From the IMG/VR virus record IMGVR_UViG_3300028569_000028, positions 16,012 through 80,011 of that record: a stretch of 64,000 nucleotides of DNA; one strand, 5' to 3'. Under the pieces are notes generated by a model, which saw only the letters and a list, made by a program, of their open reading frames with translations, searched no databases and had not been told where the DNA came from. Below, one piece after another: positions 21,681 through 32,300 of the stretch; position 1 is the stretch's first letter, and each line of letters begins with the position of its first letter. The position numbers and the translations under genes are program-made. The DNA comes from a virus.

Positions 21681-23747
21681 TTAAGCTGGACCTTTTAGCA
21701 TTAACGGTACTTCTTCTTCTGTTTCTTTCTTATCTTTAAGCTTACGCAATAATTCTCGAAAAGCTGGTTGCTGGTTTAGTCCAAAAAGGATAGCTTCTTT
21801 CTGAGAAGCTGGAGCATCTACAATTTGGCTTAGAACACGGCTATATTCTTGGGAAGCTTTGTCTGGAGAAGCTTGCATAGATTGAAGAACAGAAGCTATT
21901 TCAGAAGGATTGTCGGCTTTTAAAGTTTTTTTATAAACATTATATTGAGAACCTGCTTGTCCTCTTTCTAAACGCCTCAAAGCTTCTGAGCTAAAGTCTA
22001 CCTCAGTTGGCTGCTCATAAAATTCTTTTGCTGGTTTAATAAAGGCTTCTCCAGCTGCTTTAGTTGCTGGAACAACACCTTTTTCTAGCTCTTTTTTACC
22101 GGCTACATAAGCTCCTGTAACATCTGTAAATGGGATTGGATTGATAACTTCACCTGCAGTAACGCCTAATTTTTCTACACCTTCTAATCCAGCTTCTTCG
22201 GCTCCTTTGTAAGCCATGCCCCCAGCAACTAAAGCACCTAGCGGTCCTAGAATTTTTGATGCTTTTGCGGCTGTTTTATAAAGTCCTGAGCCTTTAGCTA
22301 AAGAAGCTGCTTCTTGTATTTTGGTTCCGGTTGGTATTAGTGGCACTGTAGACAATGCTCCCAATGCTCCCCCTACTCCACCAACAGCAGATCCTGCGCC
22401 AAGTGCAGCTAATGTTTTTAATCTAGTTACTCCCGGTAAATCTTTTGCCTCTTTTACTGTTTTTTTAATTCCCGATAACGGAAACTCTGTTTGAAATCTA
22501 TCCATATTTACTGGAAGCATGTCGCTCTGAAGCGGAACATTAAGCTCTACTTGTAATTCTTGAGCTTGATTAATATATTTATTTAACCTATTAATCTCTT
22601 TATCATTTCCTGTTTTATATAGGTTTTCTATTTTTTTATCATTTGTAATTTTAATATTACCTTCAGTATCTAAGCCTAATCCGAACTCCCTCATTCCTTT
22701 TTCAAGCTGTATAGCTTTTTGAGATTGAGCCTGTCCTTTTTTATATCCCTCAGCCCCTTCTAAATCTTTTAAATAGTTAGAAACGTTTCTAGCAATTTCT
22801 TGTTTAAATTTTTCAGCTTCACTTGGAGCAGCTAGGTAACTTAGTTGGTCTTGTAAACCTCTAACATAACTTGCTAAATTCTCAGGTGATATGGAGCCTG
22901 TTTTTAAAAAGTCTATTTCTTTTCTTAAAGCTTCTCCTAATTCTTTTTGTATTTTTTTATTAGCTAGTTCTGGACGAGCCTGTAAAAGCTCTCCCGGAAT
23001 ATTAGTAGATTTTTCAAAATCCTTTAAAGTTGGAGGAATAGATTCGGTAGGACTTTTTGCTAATTCTGGAATAGTTTCTGAAAGTTTTGAATTAACATTT
23101 TTCAATTCTTGAGATAATGTATTAATTTCTTTATTTCTTTCTATTGATTCAATGCCAGATTCTTGAATTTTTAATAATTTATTTTTTAGTATTTCTTGTT
23201 CATCTAATAAACTTTGTAATTCTGAAGCTTTTTTAGAAGGAACTTTTTTAGCTTGTGGCATTTCTTCTGGAGCAAGTTCCATTACTGGACCTTTGGTAAT
23301 ATCCCCCAGTTCTGGTATAATTTCTTGACCGCTAATAGGAGCTAAACCTTTAAGACTTTCAACTCCACGCTTTCTAGCTTCAAAGCCAGCTTGTCTTGTT
23401 TGTTGTGTTAGTTCTTGAAATTTATCTAAAAGATCTGAGAATGACCTAGCTTTTTTGTAATCTTCCGGGGCTTCAGATATAGTTTTCATTTGTTGAGGAG
23501 TTAACACTCCAACTTTTTCTAAAGCGTATTGTCCTGCTCCAGAAACTCCTCTACGCAAAGCTTCTGTTGCTAAACCACCTGTTATTGCTGCGGTTTTTAT
23601 TTTAGGTTGTTCAGATATAGGTTCCTGTTTTGTAACTACTGTTTCATTTACATCTTCTGTATCTTCAAAAGCAGGTAATGATTCTGTTTGATCAAAACTT
23701 GGTAATTCCTCAGTATCTTCAAAAGCTGGAAGTTTTTCATTTGCCAT
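21681..23747 (-). CDS. Large virion ejection-type protein (688 aa)
   Basis: The N-terminus repeats an L-P-A-F-E-D-T-E octad three times (residues 5-32), then long coiled coil (residues 150-420), then several Gly/Ala-rich hydrophobic stretches about residues 440-560 (AALGAGSAVGGVGGALGAL, ILGPLGALVAGGMAYKG), then a polar end. Large helical proteins with such membrane-active segments at the end of podovirus late operons are usually internal virion proteins ejected into the cell envelope. No lytic enzyme motif seen. Confidence 0.62.
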   Translation of the reverse strand: MANEKLPAFEDTEELPSFDQTESLPAFEDTEDVNETVVTKQEPISEQPKIKTAAITGGLATEALRRGVSGAGQYALEKVGVLTPQQMKTISEAPEDYKKARSFSDLLDKFQELTQQTRQAGFEARKRGVESLKGLAPISGQEIIPELGDITKGPVMELAPEEMPQAKKVPSKKASELQSLLDEQEILKNKLLKIQESGIESIERNKEINTLSQELKNVNSKLSETIPELAKSPTESIPPTLKDFEKSTNIPGELLQARPELANKKIQKELGEALRKEIDFLKTGSISPENLASYVRGLQDQLSYLAAPSEAEKFKQEIARNVSNYLKDLEGAEGYKKGQAQSQKAIQLEKGMREFGLGLDTEGNIKITNDKKIENLYKTGNDKEINRLNKYINQAQELQVELNVPLQSDMLPVNMDRFQTEFPLSGIKKTVKEAKDLPGVTRLKTLAALGAGSAVGGVGGALGALSTVPLIPTGTKIQEAASLAKGSGLYKTAAKASKILGPLGALVAGGMAYKGAEEAGLEGVEKLGVTAGEVINPIPFTDVTGAYVAGKKELEKGVVPATKAAGEAFIKPAKEFYEQPTEVDFSSEALRRLERGQAGSQYNVYKKTLKADNPSEIASVLQSMQASPDKASQEYSRVLSQIVDAPASQKEAILFGLNQQPAFRELLRKLKDKKETEEEVPLMLKGPA

Positions 23748-23749
23748 AA

Positions 23750-25000
23750 TTAATCCACGAATCTTATTGGTTTTAAAGTAGTTGTATCATATTCTACAGT
23801 TCTTCCACTCTTTTTATCTTTTCTAAGAAGTGTTTGAGATTTAGTTGTAGTTGGTTGTTCTTGTTGTTGCAAAACTAAATCTGGACGAATAGTTTCTTTA
23901 ACCTCGCCTTCTGACATTTTAGTACGCTTAGTACCTTGTTTTGCATATACGTTTAATCTATCTTGTAAATCTCTTTGTCCTGCTTTTTCAAAAGTATTGG
24001 CAAGTTGATTCATAAATTTTTTATTATTCTCAGTTAATGTACCAGTAGCAAGCTCTTGTGCAGCTTGTTGTAATCTATCTAAAACTGCTCTACTTCCACC
24101 AAATACGCTAACATCTTGGTCTGTTAATGTTCCAACTTCTCCAGATGCTCTTGCTGCAAAACGCTTAGCAGCCTCTGCTCCAATTGGGTTGTTTTCAGAA
24201 AGAAAATCTCTCATAGTTCTTGCAGAAGCCATTCTTTCTTCTGCTTTTACAACTTGTTTATCTTTATTAAAAGATTCCTGCAAATTCTTTACTTTATCAT
24301 ATTCAAATTTATCTTCTCTAAACTGTCTGGACTCTTCTTTCCCAGCCCCCATCCTTTCAACTTGCTTTCCATATAGTCTGTTCTTTTCTTCCATTGCTTG
24401 AATGCGTTGTTTTTCTAATTCTCTTTTAGCTGTAGAAGATTCACCTATAGCTAATTGCTTATATTGATCCATCAATGCTTGTCTTCTAGCAGCAACATCA
24501 CTTTGAATCTCTGGAGCTGTTGCAAACATATCAGCAACTTTACCCAATCCAGCACCTTGCTGAACTTGTACTCCCGGAGCTTTAACATTCATTTGACCTT
24601 GAGCATTAAGATACGTAGCTAACGCATCCCCAATACTTCCGCCAACTTTTAGCATTCTATCACGACTTCTGGCATCTTCCAAGCTTTGCTGATCTTTTCC
24701 AAGCATTTTTTGATACTCAGCAATTAAAGCTTCTGACTTTGACATTGTAGTTTTTGTGTCATCTGTGTCATCTTTAGCTGGAGGAGCTGGGGCTTTTGGG
24801 GCAGTTGAGGATTTAGTACTTTTTTGTGTATCTATTTTTGGAGCTACAATTGGAGCAACTTGTGGAACAACAACTTCTGGAGCTTGCATAGATAGCTGAG
24901 CAAGTTCTTCTGGAGTTAATGGAGCATTATCTTCTTGTGCTCCAAAAGCACTCATTAGCTCATTATTATTTAGCTGATCTAAAAAAATGTTTTTAGCCAT
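23750..25000 (-). CDS. Virion ejection-type protein (416 aa)
   Basis: Pro/Ala-rich N-terminal 90 residues, then an Ala/Lys/Gln-rich helical body (ARRQALMDQYKQLAIG) and a polar C-terminus. No enzyme motif. Lies between two other helical virion proteins with gaps of 2 and 11 bases, so it is part of the ejection-protein set. Assignment rests on composition and position. Confidence 0.6.
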   Translation of the reverse strand: MAKNIFLDQLNNNELMSAFGAQEDNAPLTPEELAQLSMQAPEVVVPQVAPIVAPKIDTQKSTKSSTAPKAPAPPAKDDTDDTKTTMSKSEALIAEYQKMLGKDQQSLEDARSRDRMLKVGGSIGDALATYLNAQGQMNVKAPGVQVQQGAGLGKVADMFATAPEIQSDVAARRQALMDQYKQLAIGESSTAKRELEKQRIQAMEEKNRLYGKQVERMGAGKEESRQFREDKFEYDKVKNLQESFNKDKQVVKAEERMASARTMRDFLSENNPIGAEAAKRFAARASGEVGTLTDQDVSVFGGSRAVLDRLQQAAQELATGTLTENNKKFMNQLANTFEKAGQRDLQDRLNVYAKQGTKRTKMSEGEVKETIRPDLVLQQQEQPTTTKSQTLLRKDKKSGRTVEYDTTTLKPIRFVD

Positions 25001-25011
25001 ATTATTTATTC

Positions 25012-25974
25012 CTATTTCAATTTATTCATGTAAAAATCATCATAAGGATTAGCTGCAGTATCTCCACCATAACCACTCATTGCTGTTTGAGTTCCAGCTC
25101 CTGCGGCTGCACTTTTACCATAAGCTCCCATACCAGCAGCACCTACTGTACCTGCTAAGTTTAACATAGCTCCAGTTTGAGCTTGCTTAGCTTGTTGAGC
25201 CGCTGCCGCCTGTTTTTGCAAATTATCCGCCATTGAAGTTTGTGCCCCAGAGACTCCAGTAGCTTTTGCCATTTCCATTCGAAACTGTTCAGGAATTAAA
25301 CCTTTATTTGCTATTTCCATTTGATTTCTTGTAGCAGTTCCCATATTTGCGATATTTTGTTTTTGTTGTATATTAAATAAATTAATAGCTTCTCTTGCTC
25401 TTTTATTTTCTAAATTAATTTCATCAGCTCTGGTAGCTTTCTGTCCAGCAAGTCCGAGTTGTTGTTGTTGCATTCCAGAAGCCATATTTGATTGTTGTCC
25501 TAAAGCTGCCATTCTTGCTTGTTGAGCTTGAGCTGCTGTTTGTAAAGCAACATCCCTTCCACTTTGACCTGCACCTTGAACTGCTTGTGCCTGAAGAGCT
25601 AACTTCTGTCCTTGACCAAGAGTTGGATCTTCTTTAAGTTGCTGTAAACGAGCTTGTTCTGAGCCGGCAATTCTACCAAGTCCTTCTTCTAAGTTTAATC
25701 TAGATTGAGCATCAAGTCCACCAGCTTCTGTAACTCCAGTAATTCCTTCTAATGCTGCCATTTGTGCAGCTTGAAGTCTTGGGTCCATTGCAATTTCTTC
25801 AAATCTGGATGGTCCTAATGCTTCAGCTTCCAATTGTCCTACAAGTTCTGGAGCTTCCAATGCAATTTTTTGAGCTTCAATTGTTGGAATACCGATAGCT
25901 TCTAGACGGGCAATGTTGTCTCGCATAAGCTTGTTGGCTGATTTCATTTCACTTTTTCCAGCATTTTTACTCAT
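25012..25974 (-). CDS. Virion ejection-type protein (320 aa)
   Basis: Ala, Gln and Gly very rich: a long helix region (residues 60-250) with repeated A-Q and L-Q-Q blocks, then a glycine-zipper-like stretch near the end (LAGTVGAAGMGAYGKSAAAG), typical of proteins that insert into membranes during DNA ejection. Overlaps the upstream gene by eight bases. Confidence 0.6.
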   Translation of the reverse strand: MSKNAGKSEMKSANKLMRDNIARLEAIGIPTIEAQKIALEAPELVGQLEAEALGPSRFEEIAMDPRLQAAQMAALEGITGVTEAGGLDAQSRLNLEEGLGRIAGSEQARLQQLKEDPTLGQGQKLALQAQAVQGAGQSGRDVALQTAAQAQQARMAALGQQSNMASGMQQQQLGLAGQKATRADEINLENKRAREAINLFNIQQKQNIANMGTATRNQMEIANKGLIPEQFRMEMAKATGVSGAQTSMADNLQKQAAAAQQAKQAQTGAMLNLAGTVGAAGMGAYGKSAAAGAGTQTAMSGYGGDTAANPYDDFYMNKLK

Positions 25975-26323
25975 ATCTCACACCTCTATTATAAATTATC
26001 TGATAAACATCTTCGTAATTATGTTGCATTCCAAAAAGCCTACAAAGATGCGCAGTTCTTTGTTGGGTAAACTCAGAAGTGCTTTTACTTATTTGAGCAG
26101 AAATTGTTTTACATTCTTTTTGTTTAGCAATTTCTTCTACTTTAGTTGCTAATTCTTTCCACTTATCTCTACCCCTTGCTAGAGGAGTTACGTACATTTC
26201 TATAATTTTTATACATTTAACTGGACCAATTTCCTGTAGCTCATAAGTTACAAAGCTATCTTCATCCTCTAAGGTTTCCCAGTTAACCGTTTCTTTAACA
26301 AACTCTGCGTATAGACTAGCCAT
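25967..26323 (-). CDS. GNAT-like protein in ejection gene cluster
   Basis: 118 aa. C-terminal half has I-I-E-M-Y-V-T-P-L-A-R-G-R-D-K-W-K-E-L followed by a strand and helix (CKTISAQI, LCRLFGMQ), matching the acetyl-CoA-binding strand-helix of GNAT acetyltransferases, although the R-x-x-G-x-G/A loop is degenerate. Small GNAT-like proteins beside internal virion genes are known in T7-like phages. Start and stop overlap both neighbours. Confidence 0.5.
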   Translation of the reverse strand: MASLYAEFVKETVNWETLEDEDSFVTYELQEIGPVKCIKIIEMYVTPLARGRDKWKELATKVEEIAKQKECKTISAQISKSTSEFTQQRTAHLCRLFGMQHNYEDVYQIIYNRGVRYE

Positions 26324-28545
26324 TAACTTTGCCTACGCAATAAATCCGTTAAAGCTGCAGTTCTTGCTCTTGTTGCTTCTGTATCAACAATATTAGCTCT
26401 ATTTTCAAATCCTTGACCTTGTAGAAATTGAGCATATTTATTTTGTAAATCTTGAATTGCTAAATCTTTTGCTATTGCAGAACCATAAGCTTTCATCTCT
26501 CCAGTATTAATACCGCCTATAGCTCCTCCGATTCCTCGTAAAGCACTGCCTATAGCTCCGCTAGAGCTTCCGCCAACATTAGAGATAGCTCCTCCAACTT
26601 TTGAGCGAGCATCTTGAACTCCTGTTGCAATAGTTCCTAATCCTTTAATTCCTAATTTTTCTTCTAGTTCTTTTGCAAGATCAGTATACAATTGAGTTGT
26701 GTCTAAAGTATTAGCCCCTGCGAATCCCCCAACAGCTCCTCCTATTGCAGCTCCTATACCAGCACCAATAGGACCAGTTCCAGTCATAGCACCAATACTA
26801 GCCCCTGTACTAGCTCCTGCACCAACACCTTCTAGTGCCGATCCGCCAATTCCTTCTTGTATATCTCTACTAGTTGATGTAGCACCTAAATATTTATTAA
26901 GCAAGTCTTTATCTGACAGTAGAGATTTTATCCCTTCTGTACCTTCTGCACCAACATCGTACCCAGCTTGACGAAGCATGTCAGATACATTCCCTTCAAC
27001 AGATGCACCGTATGTTTTTGTTTTTTTACCATATACATTACCACGAGATACTTTCTTTTCTCCCGTTCCTGTTAATGTAGCTCCCTCGGCTGCAGTTTTA
27101 AATCCTTGCTGAGATTCATTTAACAACCTTCTAAAAGACTCGACATCTAAGGAAGATGATAAATCCTGAGTTCCGGCTTTTGATAAATCGCTATATGTTA
27201 AATCTTTTTGTAATTCTCTTGAAATATCTGTACCAGCAAGTTGTTGTAATGCAAGTTGTCTAGAAAGTTCATCTTTAGTAATAAGTTTAGCACGTTCTGC
27301 TTCAGCAGCTTTGATATCTTCTGGACGAATGTTATAAAGTCCCTCACCCGCTCCAATTCCTAAAACAGCAGCTTCTTCTGCAGATAATTCCCATTGTGGC
27401 TTAGTTTTAGTTGCTAATGATTGTTTAAAATACTCTGGAAGTCTATCCCACTCTGTTTGATAAACTGGATTACCTGCTGTATCTACAATTTGCTTTCCTG
27501 CAGAATCAAGTTTTGCAATTTTATTGCCTTGCGTATCAACTGCTGGAGTTTTAATTAAATCATCAATTCTTTTTTCTGTAGCTTGTTCTTCTACAGCTCT
27601 TGCTCCAGTAAACTCTTGTCTTGCTCCAGATCGAATCCCTTCAATTACGGCTTGTCTTTGTACTGCCTCATTGGTGGAAAGATTCTGAGCAGCTTGTAAA
27701 GCTTCTTGAGCTTTAGCAGCTGGTTGAGCTTGTTCTTGTAGTTGTTTAACGCCTTGCTGAGATGCGTTTAAAAGAAGAGCATCAAGCTTTGACACACCCC
27801 TTCCATATTCTCTCGTTCTACCAAATACATCTTTTAAAAGCTGCTCTCTACCTAACGCAGTCTGAGTCTTTTGTGCCGCTTCCTGAGCTGTTCTAGCTTT
27901 CTGAGATGCTTGTTCGTAAAGCCCCGCTTGCTGAAGAGAAGCCGGTCCTTGATATTGAGCATTAATAATTTCAGCAAAACGCTGTTGTTGTTCTGGAGTG
28001 AAATATTGTTGAGCTTGAGCTTGTGGCTGAGTTGGTGCTTGAGTGGGGGTTGGAATAGCTGGAGCTTGTCCTTCTACTAATGCTGCAGCTTGTGTTTGTG
28101 GTTGTGGTTGTGGAGCTTGATAAGTCGCTCCTCTAGCAGTTCCAACAATACCTTTAGCTTCTTGTGCAGCTGTTTCCATACTCTTGATGGAGCCAGCTTC
28201 CATTCGTCTTCCAAACGCTTCCTGAGCTTGTTGTGTGCCTTTTTGAGCACCTGCTCCAAGTTTCTGAACCTGTTGAGTAGCGGCTTGAGCAACACGCTGT
28301 TGCCCTCCACTTTGAGCGGCTTGTAAATAATTTTTTAAATTGGAAAAAGTGCCAGTTCCAGCTTTAGGCTGTTTTGGCATTGGCATTGATGATTGGGATG
28401 GTTGACTCGCTCCAATAGTTGCTGGAGCGGAGGAAGCCTGTTGAGGCTGTTGTTCTTCGGGCTGTGGTTGACCAGCCATGCCTTGACCTAGTGCTTGGCT
28501 TGTACCTTGACCTTGTTGTTGTTCTTCGTCTTTTACAATAGCCAT
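26323..28545 (-). CDS. Large Gln/Ala-rich ejection-type protein (740 aa)
   Basis: The first 170 residues are low-complexity Gln/Pro/Ala; residues about 200-340 are Gln/Ala coiled coil; residues about 590-625 are a strong glycine zipper (GTGPIGAGIGAAIGGAVGG), a membrane-inserting motif. It heads the ejection operon: a late-promoter motif lies 20 bases before the start, and GAGGAAAAA is the ribosome site. Likely an internal head protein ejected with the DNA. No peptidoglycan hydrolase signature found. Confidence 0.65.
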   Translation of the reverse strand: MAIVKDEEQQQGQGTSQALGQGMAGQPQPEEQQPQQASSAPATIGASQPSQSSMPMPKQPKAGTGTFSNLKNYLQAAQSGGQQRVAQAATQQVQKLGAGAQKGTQQAQEAFGRRMEAGSIKSMETAAQEAKGIVGTARGATYQAPQPQPQTQAAALVEGQAPAIPTPTQAPTQPQAQAQQYFTPEQQQRFAEIINAQYQGPASLQQAGLYEQASQKARTAQEAAQKTQTALGREQLLKDVFGRTREYGRGVSKLDALLLNASQQGVKQLQEQAQPAAKAQEALQAAQNLSTNEAVQRQAVIEGIRSGARQEFTGARAVEEQATEKRIDDLIKTPAVDTQGNKIAKLDSAGKQIVDTAGNPVYQTEWDRLPEYFKQSLATKTKPQWELSAEEAAVLGIGAGEGLYNIRPEDIKAAEAERAKLITKDELSRQLALQQLAGTDISRELQKDLTYSDLSKAGTQDLSSSLDVESFRRLLNESQQGFKTAAEGATLTGTGEKKVSRGNVYGKKTKTYGASVEGNVSDMLRQAGYDVGAEGTEGIKSLLSDKDLLNKYLGATSTSRDIQEGIGGSALEGVGAGASTGASIGAMTGTGPIGAGIGAAIGGAVGGFAGANTLDTTQLYTDLAKELEEKLGIKGLGTIATGVQDARSKVGGAISNVGGSSSGAIGSALRGIGGAIGGINTGEMKAYGSAIAKDLAIQDLQNKYAQFLQGQGFENRANIVDTEATRARTAALTDLLRRQS

Positions 28546-28564
28546 ATGTATTTTTCCTCTGTAA

Positions 28565-28576
28565 TATAAGGGTGTT
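28565..28576 (-). promoter_or_regulatory. Late promoter motif, copy 1
   Basis: Reads AACACCCTTATA on the - strand, 20 bases before the start of the 740-aa gene. It is preceded by a 10-bp dyad (GTGTTGAATG with CATTTAACAC, one G-T pair, 10-base loop) whose 3' arm runs into the motif. Confidence 0.75.
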
Positions 28577-28622
28577 AAATGGCATTTTTCACATTCAACA
28601 CAATATCAATTACTTATAACTA

Positions 28623-28651
28623 TTGCCAGTCTCACAAAGTTATGCTATATT
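28623..28651 (+). promoter_or_regulatory. Sigma70-like promoter inside late block, + strand
   Basis: TTGCCA at 28623-28628, exactly 17 bases of spacer ending in TGC, then TATATT at 28646-28651: a -35 element plus extended -10. It points to the right, against all surrounding genes, and into a gene-free gap with RNA-like stems. Confidence 0.6.
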
Positions 28652-28656
28652 TGTGA

Positions 28657-28880
28657 ACGGAGACTAACATCTCCTCTTTTTGCTCTTTTGGACCGTGAAA
28701 TAGAGAGTTTACAAGCGAACTCGATATATGAGCCGGTGTAGGAAACGAAATACTCAACTAGGTGTCGTAAAACCACTAAGTACCTAGCGGAAAGCCAGAG
28801 AGTTAAACAAAACAACTTATAGACTTGGGGTTTTGTAGAAAAGAGAAATTCAGGTTAAAAGCCCCAGCCTTATCCCCAAT
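28657..28880 (+). ncRNA. Candidate structured non-coding RNA
   Basis: The only gene-free gap above 300 bases (28546-28956) holds no convincing reading frame but several stems after the promoter above. These are: GGAGA/TCTCC (28659-28674); UUUUGG (28686-28691) with CCAGAG (28795-28800) and CCG/CGG (28693-28695 with 28788-28790), closing a junction; GAGUU/AACUC (28705-28722); UGAG/CUCA (28729-28756); CUAGGUG/UACCUAG (28758-28787); and ACAAAAC/GUUUUGU (28807-28835). Two CCCC runs (28862-28865, 28874-28877) can pair alternatively with GGGG at 28827-28830. The G-U pairs favour the + strand. The 3' end is not defined; no clear terminator. No known family recognised. Confidence 0.45.
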
Positions 28881-28956
28881 TAGCTAAAAAGCACATTAAG
28901 GATTTGGTTTTACTAAAAAGAGATTTAAGCTCTATATAAGTGAAACTATGTCAAAA

Positions 28957-29364
28957 TTACTGAATAAGCTCCAGCGTTAACCTATACTTTACTCCAGTAG
29001 TAAATCCCACCCCATAATTAATCTTAACAATGCCATTGCCTTGAAAGCTCCAGTCAAGATATGGAACCTGAGAAATTCTTGAAGCATTAGTAATGTTTTG
29101 AATCTTTCCAATGTGAAGCATTGAAACAAAGCTTAAGTTCGTTACAATACTAGCATTTCCAACAGGCTTGCCTGTAGAATCAAAGCTAATATCAATGTTA
29201 ACTTTGGCACGAGCTAAATTATCAAAATCAAGTTGACCATTTACAACTTGGTATATTTCATCAGCAAATTCATTATAAGAACCAGCAACTCCCTCAATAA
29301 CTTCTTGAGCTTCTTTGCTGTAATCCTCTGGAATAATTCTTCGAATATCACTTAACTTTGGCAT
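28957..29364 (-). CDS. Virion-associated protein downstream of nozzle gene
   Basis: 135 aa; helical N-terminal 60 residues (EVIEGVAGSYNEFADEIYQV) then a beta domain (KVNIDISFDSTGKPVGNAS, VKYRLTLELIQ). Starts within the stop of the 1,528-aa gene (TAATG), so it is expressed with the tail nozzle. Likely a small tail or fibre-attachment protein; unknown family. Confidence 0.6.
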   Translation of the reverse strand: MPKLSDIRRIIPEDYSKEAQEVIEGVAGSYNEFADEIYQVVNGQLDFDNLARAKVNIDISFDSTGKPVGNASIVTNLSFVSMLHIGKIQNITNASRISQVPYLDWSFQGNGIVKINYGVGFTTGVKYRLTLELIQ

Positions 29365-32300
29365 TATCTATAGCCTCTAGAAGATACTTCTCTAGGCTGT
29401 AAAGAAACTCCAATGAGTTTCCATTCTTCTCTGGCATTAATATGTCTGAATTGCACATGCAAATAGCGACAGCGAGATTTATCTCTTGGTATGAGAGTCC
29501 TAACTGGAACTTCATTTCCCTCTCCGCCATAAGTTACATCTGCCCAACTATATCCATCCCAGTATCCCGGACCTTTTCCAAAGAATTCTACAGAAGCAAA
29601 GTCATACGACCTATCAGATGAGTAAGCAACAATGCCTCCCCAAAAGTTATTCTGGTCAAAGATAAAAGTTCCCTCGGATACTTGCTTTGTCATTTCAGGC
29701 TTACCAAAATGTTGTGGAGCGTACTGCACAAGACATTTAATAGCTTTAAAGAAACTTACGTTTCCTTGAATGAACTTGTTCATGAATTTTAAAGTAACAG
29801 TGTTAAATCTTGGATTAACTACTGTAACAAGTGCTTCATAAGTTAAAAGGTCTGTAGCAAGTTTGTAATTTTTAAACCCAGTTGCGGCAATTGTACTATT
29901 AAGATAATTAATAATGTCGTTGTAATCATCTCTAAGCTCTATAAGAGAATTAGAGTTTGAACTTGCTGGAACCATAATTCCATCAGAGTTAAGCTTTGCA
30001 ACAAGCTGCACCAACTTAGCCGCTAAGCTATCTCCAGTTACTGCCTTAAGTGTTGAGTAATAATTATTGGAATTAAGAATGTCTCTATCCAGTTTCTTAA
30101 GAAGTCTGTTATATTTGTTAATATCCACATACTGAGTTTGTACTAAGACATCTCCAGCTTCGAGTTCAGCTACGGAAGAAATAATAACGGTTAAGTCATT
30201 AATTGCTCCAGCACTAATACTTCTAATAATTTCTCTATCAGATTGGTCTTGTCTTTCTAAGTTTTTTCTTTCTTTAAGAACATAAGGTCTACTAGAGGAA
30301 TCTCCTAAATAAATTTTATCATCATTAGGATTTACCACTCCACAGTTAGCTGGCTTTGTCCAACGAGTCCATGCTCTTGTAAATGTATTGTATCTAAAAG
30401 CTTGAGTAGCATAGTTATCTGTTGTTTTTTCTGGAAGCCATATAATGTAACATCTATCAGATTCAGAAGCCATTCCCCAGCTCATAAGCTTATAATTAAA
30501 CTTAGCGTTGGCGATTTCCTGTATCTTGTTTTCAATATTTCTGGAGATAATACCCACCCCAGTCTCTGACACAGTTACTACACCTTGGCTAGTAAGCACA
30601 TAAATGAGGTTATTGAGGTTTGTGGCTGTATCTGGAGCAAAGGTAAGGGCAGAGGAGTCAGACAGTCTCACGCTGAAATTTGGAGCAGCTGAGCCTGATA
30701 TAATATAAACTCCATCTTCTTTAAGGACAACAAGGCTATCTCTTAACGCCATAATGCGTTGAATGGCTTTATCTTTTGGTCCAATGTCGATATAGTTAAC
30801 TAAAGGCACTGCTTCTGGCTGATTTATCTTTGAAAAGTAAATTCTATTTCTATTTGAAGAATTATCTGATACAACATCAGCTGGGAAAATAATTGCTTGA
30901 TCAAAAGCAGAGTAAGTTGTTGTAGAGCTAAAACCTGTAATTGTTAGAGAAGTTGTAGTTGGAGTTGTAGCAACAGTTTTTCTTCCAGATAAAATAGTGG
31001 CAGAAGTTGTTGGTTTAATAAATACATAAACATCTTGATTCGGAAGTAATTCGTGAGCCGCTGTAGTATTAATAGTAGTAGGAGCTGTAACATTAGAAAT
31101 CGTCTTAACAACTGGAATAGATGGTTCAAATACGGCAGTAGTTGTTGCATGACTGAATCCTAGAAATACTGGGTCATCAAGCAAGTTCTTAGCTTCTAAA
31201 ACAATAATACCCGGTAGGTCATTTGGACCAGATAGGTAGAAAGCTGTAACTGGAGAAGAAGCATCTTTATTAATGATTCTTTCAAGTGACCTTGCTGTAT
31301 CTTCTACTGAAAGTCCTTGAGAGGCTAATCCAGATAAAAGCACTTCGTTTGCTGCAGCATTTTCTCCAAGTCCTTCTTGAAACACAGTAGGAGTTACCCA
31401 GCTCACTGCGGCAACTGACTGGGTTACGGCACTAGCGTTACCGTTGTCGGTATAAGTAAGCCTTATTACCCCAGAGCCAATATCTGTTGCTTCAAAATCT
31501 GGAATGTCAAAGAATGCACTTATGAATGCGTCAACTGAACCTTGGGTTGTATTGTCATAGCCTTCTAAAGCAACTCTTAAAAGAATAGAAGAATCATTAC
31601 TTGGAGCTTCAGAGTCGTGTAATATATTAGCTGTACCGACTGCAGAGCTTAAGTCTATTGCTGTCCCATTCACCGTTAAAGATAGTTTAAAGACGTTATC
31701 ACTTATTCTTATGGCATAGTACGTGCCAGCTGTTAAACCAGCAGGTAAGCTTGCTCCAGAGATTGCTACTTTGTCGTTTGTTGCTAAGCCGTGTGCAGCT
31801 ATGGTAATTTCTTCTGTTGTTGCATTTACTGCAGTATCTGTAAAGCTAAAGCTAACAGTACCCTTATCAAACCAGACTCTATACTTAACTCTATCTTGAG
31901 CTGACATTACATCGAAATAAGATCCTCCAGTTGTCTCAGCTTTTTTCTTAGCTGTGAAATCTACAATTTCATTCCTTCCAACAAAAGTGTAAGTTCTAAC
32001 AATTTGAGAATTAGCGATGTATAATTTAGAAACTCCAGAAGTGAACTGGCTTACAGAAAGTAAATTGAATTGAACTCTATGCCTTTCTTTTGTATTGGCA
32101 TAGAAAGCTGAGCCTTTAAACACAGCAACATCATGCGCTACTGGAGGAGCTTCATTTGACTGAAGAGAACCTTCGCCAGTTACAGGATTATTATAAAGAA
32201 ATAACCCACCTTGTCTAAATGTTTCTGGAACAATGTCGCTAAAAGTAATGCTTGATGGAATTGGAGAAGAATCTTCAACGACTGCATATTCTGCAATCTT

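Noticed and set aside
28659-28682. GGAGA/TCTCC hairpin plus T-rich run as a terminator on the + strand
   Set aside because: The stem is only 5 bp, the T run is broken, and it lies right at the predicted start of the ncRNA; a 5' hairpin is as likely.
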